From an uncultured Eubacteriales bacterium (GTDB lineage Bacteria; Bacillota; Clostridia; Oscillospirales; Oscillospiraceae): a stretch of 9,195 nucleotides of DNA. Where the stretch lies: assembly GCA_900545925.1 (NCBI GenBank), contig URAZ01000068.1, forward strand, positions 1 through 9,195, written 5' to 3'. Positions 6,732-9,195 of this stretch are shown here, one piece after another; positions within the stretch are counted from its first letter, which is position 1, and the number at the start of each line of letters is the position of its first letter. The notes under the pieces were generated by a model. It searched no databases and was not told the origin of the DNA. It saw only the letters and a list, made by a program, of their open reading frames with translations. The position numbers and the translations under genes are program-made.

Positions 6732-6751
6732 CCTTTCTGACCCCATCAGGG

Positions 6752-6855
6752 CTATTTTCGTGCCTGCAACAACCCCTCTGCGAAATCCCCGAACTGCCCG
6801 CACCGCGGGCAGTTGTGACCGCCGCGGGGCGCGCACGACACCGCGGCTTTGTCCT
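6752..6855 (-). pseudogene. 3' part of a small Cys-rich gene split by IS110 copy B
   Basis: Joined across the CT core to the N-terminal piece at 8642-8574, this stretch continues one open frame and ends at TAG (6754-6752). The C-terminal piece contributes residues 24-56 of the rebuilt 56-aa product. Its centre reads CAPRGGHNCPRCGQFGDF (residues 30-47), with C30, C38 and C41 suggesting a zinc-knuckle or zinc-ribbon-like fold. I do not recognise the family. It lies upstream of the RHH/relaxase genes on the same strand, so it probably belonged to the transfer region. The long palindrome 6792-6814 falls in the codons for NCPRCGQ(F), and so may be explained by coding. Confidence 0.65.
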
Positions 6856-6857
6856 GC

Positions 6858-6863
6858 TATAAT
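6858..6863 (+). promoter_or_regulatory. Left-end -10 box of IS110 copy B (half of a junction promoter)
   Basis: A perfect TATAAT lies 2 nt inside the CT core, the same offset as in copy A. Joined to the right end, the perfect TTGACA at 8555-8560 falls 17 bp upstream, giving a full consensus promoter in the circle. In the inserted state only ACGACA (6835-6840) in the flank occupies the -35 position. Confidence 0.7.
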
Positions 6864-6882
6864 TCGTCCATAGGAAAAACTC

Positions 6883-6897
6883 GGATAAAAATGCAGA
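6883..6897 (+). repeat. Left subterminal inverted repeat of IS110 copy B
   Basis: GGATAAAAATGCAGA is a perfect inverted match to 8539-8553. It lies 27 nt inside the left core. Similarity continues weakly toward the core (CCATAGGA here against CTATGGAT at the other end), suggesting a longer, decayed repeat. Confidence 0.75.
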
Positions 6898-7071
6898 CAT
6901 TTCGCATAATCGCCAAAAACCCTTCCCATGAAAATGCGGCTTCCAAGCTCGTTCCGGCGGCAGTCCGATTCTTTGTCCTTGCGAAATTTGTTCGCTCTAA
7001 GCAGCATTCGGCGCTGCTGTATGAGACCGCAGTTCTTCTTTCTTTGCCGTTATCAGCGCGCAGATGCGCGA

Positions 7072-7080
7072 TGATATAAT
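7072..7080 (+). promoter_or_regulatory. Extended -10 promoter inside the copy B RNA region
   Basis: TGATATAAT combines a TGn extension with a perfect -10 hexamer; TTATCA (7050-7055) is a weak -35 at 19 bp. Transcription would start near 7087 and cover the donor-binding loop and then the recombinase gene. It could drive the recombinase or a separate donor-loop RNA. Confidence 0.45.
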
Positions 7081-7267
7081 ATCCTCATGCAGACAGAGGT
7101 TCTCTTCTTTTCTCCTTGCGGCGCTCGTCCGCTCTAGGCAGCGTGGGACCTCTCTCTTATGAGCTTTCATTTATGAGCCGGATGCGGGATTCTCCGCTGA
7201 TATCGAAGCAGGGTATGACTCATAAGACCATGAGGACTGTCTGTAAATCTACGTTGAGGTGTATGTT

Positions 7268-8455
7268 ATGTTCATTGTCGGTATTGATGTCGCCAAGCGC
7301 AGCCACGAGGTCTGTATGATCACATCGGACGGCCAGACCGTCCAGCGCCCATTCTCTATCCGCAACAACTGCACCGGGTACAATCTCATGCTGGAGAAAA
7401 TCAGAAAACACACGAACATCAAAAGCCAGATTGTATTTGCGATGGAGTCCACCGCGCATTACTGGCTGGCGCTCTTTACACGGCTGCGCAAGGACGGCTA
7501 TCACGTCATTTTGCTCAACCCGATCCAGACTAGCGCCATGCGGGATATGTTCATCCGCAAGATCAAAACCGATGCCAAGGATTCCTTCATCATCGCCGAG
7601 CTGATCCGTTTCGGGCGCTATGCCGAAAGCAATGTTGCACAGGATCGTCTGCTGGCGCTGAAGGAGCTGTGCCGGAACCGCTTCTATCTGGTCGACATGG
7701 CCGGCGACCTCAAGCGAAAACTGATCGCTCTGATCGACCGTGTCTTTCCGGAGTACGAGGCGCAGTTCGATACGATTTTTTGCAAGTCATCCGTGGCGCT
7801 CCTGAAAAAGTATCCGACGCCGCAGAAGCTTTCCAACGCACATCTGGATAAGCTGACGGAGCTGCTCTGGAACAGCAGCAACGGTCACTTCGGCGAGTGG
7901 AAGGCGCGTGAACTCAAGGAGCTTGCACGAAACAGCTTCGGCGTTGAAGACTGTGACGGCGCGTATTCCACGCTGATTCTCCTGATGCTCGACCAGATCC
8001 AGTCGCTCTCCGGAAAGGCTGACGCTCTGGAAAAAGAAATATCTCGACTGTTTCAGAGCTTTGATACGACGGTCACGACGATTCCCGGTGTTGGACCGAT
8101 CATTGGAGCCGTCATTCTCAGCGAAGTCGGAGATATCTCCCGTTTTTCTTCCGCGGACAAGCTCGCAGCCTATATTGGCGTCGATCCGTCTGTCAACCAG
8201 TCCGGCGAGTTCCAGGCTGCGCACGCGCATATGTCCAAACGGGGCTCTCCGTATCTGCGCAGATGCATCTGGATGGCGTCTCAGGTCGCTGTACAGCGCG
8301 ATCCCATGTTCCGCGCGTATTACGAGAAGAAAGCCGCAGAAGGGCGCAAATACATGACGATCATCGGTCATGTGACGAGGAAAATGACTGCCGTGGTATT
8401 TGCCATTCTGCGTGACCATAAGGTCTACGAGCCGATTCTGCCGACCGCCGCATAG
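7268..8455 (+). CDS. IS110-family transposase/recombinase, copy B
   Basis: This 395-aa IS110 recombinase has all catalytic positions: D7 (VGIDVAKR), E60 (AMESTAHY), D102 and D105 (KTDAKDS) in the RuvC-like domain. The C-terminal Transposase_20 part has TTIPGVGPIIGAVILSEVGD, AAYIGVDPSVNQSG with the likely nucleophile S312, and MSKRGSPYLRRC. Its C-terminal QSG and SKRGS motifs are closer to the family consensus than those of copy A. The ATG at 7268 is preferred because GAGG (7256-7259) lies 8 nt upstream and the protein then starts MFIVGID as in relatives; a GTG at 7259 would add three residues but overlaps the ribosome site. The frame is intact. Expression probably comes from the junction promoter or from the extended -10 promoter at 7072. 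The reading direction opposes the interrupted transfer genes. Confidence 0.95.
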   Translation: MFIVGIDVAKRSHEVCMITSDGQTVQRPFSIRNNCTGYNLMLEKIRKHTNIKSQIVFAMESTAHYWLALFTRLRKDGYHVILLNPIQTSAMRDMFIRKIKTDAKDSFIIAELIRFGRYAESNVAQDRLLALKELCRNRFYLVDMAGDLKRKLIALIDRVFPEYEAQFDTIFCKSSVALLKKYPTPQKLSNAHLDKLTELLWNSSNGHFGEWKARELKELARNSFGVEDCDGAYSTLILLMLDQIQSLSGKADALEKEISRLFQSFDTTVTTIPGVGPIIGAVILSEVGDISRFSSADKLAAYIGVDPSVNQSGEFQAAHAHMSKRGSPYLRRCIWMASQVAVQRDPMFRAYYEKKAAEGRKYMTIIGHVTRKMTAVVFAILRDHKVYEPILPTAA

Positions 8456-8538
8456 AAGCTTCACACCCATATCCGCCTGCTCACGCCCCGTTAGCCTGCA
8501 TTGCCGCGCCCATTTCCAACCGCGACTAATTCATCTTT

Positions 8539-8553
8539 TCTGCATTTTTATCC
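8539..8553 (-). repeat. Right subterminal inverted repeat of IS110 copy B
   Basis: Perfect 15-bp inverted partner of 6883-6897, ending 20 nt before the right CT core (8574-8575). The TTGACA -35 box starts 1 nt after it. Confidence 0.75.
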
Positions 8554-8554
8554 C

Positions 8555-8560
8555 TTGACA
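8555..8560 (+). promoter_or_regulatory. Right-end -35 box of IS110 copy B (half of a junction promoter)
   Basis: A perfect TTGACA 13 nt before the right core, pointing outward, with no -10 at 17 bp in the flank (8578-8583 is TTCGCC). It is complete only when joined to the left-end TATAAT (6858-6863) in the circular form. Confidence 0.7.
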
Positions 8561-8573
8561 AATCCATAGCCGG

Positions 8574-8642
8574 CTGCTTCGCCGCTTCGTCGATGCAAGC
8601 TCCATATCCCTCGCCCCGCCGCAAGCTGCAGGTCTCGTCCAT
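8574..8642 (-). pseudogene. 5' part of the small Cys-rich gene split by IS110 copy B
   Basis: The ATG at 8642-8640 is preceded by GAGGAG (8658-8653), 10 nt upstream. The first 23 codons (with C5 and C16, then DEAAKQ) run to the CT core; across the element the frame continues at 6853 to a stop at 6752, giving 56 aa. As it stands now the frame reads on into the insertion sequence and stops at 8526 after 15 foreign residues, ending NAEKMN. The native product is therefore lost unless the element excises. I do not recognise the family. Confidence 0.6.
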
Positions 8643-8659
8643 TCCGCTGCATCTCCTCT

Positions 8660-8699
8660 TTCGACCGAACCCGCTGCGCTGGGCTTCGGTCGAATTTTT
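8660..8699 (+). terminator. Hairpin with T-run upstream of the small Cys-rich gene
   Basis: TTCGACCGAA (8660-8669) pairs perfectly with TTCGGTCGAA (8685-8694), with an inner CCC/GGG, followed by TTTTT. It would stop rightward transcripts leaving IS110 copy B. On the minus strand it directly precedes the ribosome site of the small gene. Confidence 0.75.
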
Positions 8700-8702
8700 G
8701 TG

Positions 8703-8725
8703 CCGCACGTTGGCGCAACGTGCGG
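8703..8725. repeat. Perfect 10-bp inverted repeat with 3-nt loop
   Basis: CCGCACGTTG (8703-8712) and CAACGTGCGG (8716-8725), followed by TTTTG on the plus strand. It lies 8 bp from the previous terminator. It may be a second terminator or a protein-binding palindrome in the spacer upstream of the mob genes. Confidence 0.6.
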
Positions 8726-8817
8726 TTTTGAGGCTTCTGGCGGGTACGCGCTTGGCTGCGCGGCAAAAGCCGCACAAACCGCCGACACGGGCGCGACGGC
8801 ACGGGAGGTGCGGTCGG
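8726..8817. other. GC-rich spacer with short hairpins, candidate oriT neighbourhood
   Basis: No convincing gene is seen. It holds CGCGC/GCGCG (8747-8751 with 8758-8762) and GCGGC-aaaa-GCCGC (8760-8773), which overlap and are mutually exclusive. Before the insertion of copy B this spacer lay a few hundred bases upstream of the RHH and relaxase genes, where MobP systems often keep oriT. I could not identify a nick site, so this is only a candidate by position. Confidence 0.3.
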
Positions 8818-9165
8818 TCACAGCTGCATCTCCTGCATCTGCTCCGATTCCGACATTTTCGGCTGCGGATCTGTGGTAATCGCGTACCATTGACCATTCT
8901 CAGCCTTTCTCACGGACACCAGCTCCTGCTGCAGCAATTTTTCTGCCGGAATGGGTATCTCCCACCCGCTTTCTCCGGCATGCGCAGGCATCGCCGCCCC
9001 CTGCCGGAGCTGCCCGGCGTCCTGGGCAGTCAGGTCAACATAGCCGACTGGCGTCATGAAATGAAAGTTATCTTCCGGGCAAGCTTCCAGCAGGTCTTTG
9101 AGCGTCTGCACCGGTTTCCCGTTTTGCTCTGCCGGAAATTCTTCACAATAAAATTCCGTAGACAT
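8818..9165 (-). CDS. Unrecognised 115-aa protein of the transfer region
   Basis: I do not recognise this protein. It starts MSTEFYCEEFPAEQNGK and contains TLKDLLEACPEDNFHFMTPVGYVDLTAQD, which suggests a small alpha/beta fold, then WEIPIPAEKLLQQELVSVRKAENGQWYAI and an acidic, Met/Gln-rich tail. There is no signal peptide or membrane segment, so it should be cytoplasmic. The start at 9165 is well supported by AAAAAGGAG about 6 nt upstream. It lies on the same strand as the mob genes and upstream of them, separated from the small Cys-rich gene by about 175 nt of hairpin-rich DNA, so it may be in the same or an adjacent transcription unit. Its length and the strong ribosome site argue that it is real. 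Any role in transfer or its regulation would be a guess. Confidence 0.7.
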   Translation of the reverse strand: MSTEFYCEEFPAEQNGKPVQTLKDLLEACPEDNFHFMTPVGYVDLTAQDAGQLRQGAAMPAHAGESGWEIPIPAEKLLQQELVSVRKAENGQWYAITTDPQPKMSESEQMQEMQL

Positions 9166-9195
9166 TTTGATCTCCTTTTTCGTGTTTGCAGCACT

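Larger units (their letters stand above)
6870..7245 (+). ncRNA. Candidate long bridge RNA of IS110 copy B
   Basis: The target-binding loop has closing pairs GGCAG-t-CCG (6959-6967) with CGG-cg-CTGCT (7009-7018), left target guide CTTTGTCCT (6971-6979), apical hairpin GCGAA/TTCGC (6981-6995) and right target guide AAGCAG (6999-7004). The donor-binding loop is closed by a perfect 9-bp stem, TCTTATGAG (7155-7163) with CTCATAAGA (7219-7227), and carries left donor guide AGCCGG (7176-7181), apical GCGG/CCGC (7184-7197) and right donor guide AGCAG (7207-7211). Between the two lies about 135 nt with a further stem, AGGTTCT (7097-7103) with GGGACCT (7145-7151), and a closing pair CAGACAG (7090-7096) with CTGTCTG (7237-7243). 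The RNA may be one long molecule from about 6870, or two pieces if the promoter at 7072 is used. The ends are estimates. Confidence 0.75.
6854..8575 (+). mobile_element. IS110-family insertion sequence, copy B (CT core at both ends)
   Basis: Bounded by CT at 6854-6855 and CT at 8574-8575, about 1.72 kb. The support is again a set of matches to its own noncoding RNA. CTTTGTCCT at 6971-6979 equals the left flank 6847-6855. AAGCAG at 6999-7004 is the complement of CTGCTT at 8574-8579. AGCCGG at 7176-7181 equals the right end 8568-8573. AGCAG at 7207-7211 is the complement of the left end CTGCT 6854-6858. Deleting one core plus the element restores the small gene frame. The noncoding left part is about 410 nt, longer than in copy A. 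Unlike copy A it has a perfect 15-bp subterminal inverted repeat (6883-6897 with 8539-8553). The element faces the plus strand, against the interrupted operon. Confidence 0.85.

Noticed and set aside
6792..6857. oriT-like array: palindrome 6792-6814, GCCGCGG/CCGCGGC arms (6821-6847) and TGTCCTG-C resembling a P-type nick site
   Set aside because: The palindrome falls in the NCPRCGQ(F) codons of the rebuilt small gene, and the TCCTGC is split by the IS110 core and target. It cannot be fully excluded, but coding explains it better.
6669..7007. N-terminal extension of the RHH protein frame to 7007
   Set aside because: It crosses a terminator-like hairpin, another gene's remains and IS110 sequence. 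The start at 6668 has a clear ribosome site.
7057..8570. Alternative copy B left end just before TATAAT at 7075, with a GC core
   Set aside because: It gives a 17-bp junction, but no target-guide match and no restored gene; 6854/8574 gives both.
2616..8575. Composite transposon formed by two same-orientation IS110 elements around the relaxase and toxin-antitoxin genes
   Set aside because: The two recombinases, ends and guides are clearly different, so the elements would not act together as one unit.

Overview
This window looks like the mobilisation/transfer region of an integrative conjugative or mobilisable element from a Bacillota (Firmicutes) gut-type bacterium, probably Clostridia or Negativicutes. 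The support is the gene set (short VirD4/TraG coupling protein, DUF3991/TOPRIM protein, MobP3-like relaxase, small RHH-type accessory protein), the strong GGAGG-type ribosome sites and the absence of any housekeeping gene. The host assignment is inference from family knowledge.

The backbone runs on the minus strand. Read right to left it is: an unrecognised 115-aa protein (9165-8818), a hairpin-rich GC-rich spacer, a small Cys-rich 56-codon gene now cut in two, an RHH-like mobilisation protein (6668-6264), the relaxase (6260-4980), the TOPRIM protein (about 2616-1696) and the coupling protein (1711-59). The RHH and relaxase genes are 3 bp apart, and the TOPRIM and coupling-protein genes overlap, as expected for operons. 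Relaxase plus RHH protein would process oriT, and the coupling protein would hand the nucleoprotein to a type IV secretion channel encoded elsewhere.

Three plus-strand insertions interrupt this backbone. A MntA/HepT-type (MNT-HEPN) toxin-antitoxin pair with its own promoter and terminator (4221-4981) sits between relaxase and TOPRIM genes. Two IS110-family elements lie at 2616-4212 and 6854-8575, both with intact DEDD plus serine recombinases.

The main result is that both IS110 elements can be delimited to the base from the sequence alone. Each carries, upstream of its recombinase, a structured RNA whose loops match the element's own two ends and both flanks, as expected for a bridge RNA. 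Both use a CT core. In both, a -35 box at the right end and a -10 box at the left end would sit exactly 17 bp apart once the ends are joined in a circle. Removing the second element restores an open reading frame for the small Cys-rich gene, which independently supports the boundary. The RNA of the second element is unusually long: its target-binding and donor-binding loops are separated by about 135 nt of extra sequence that contains its own extended -10 promoter.
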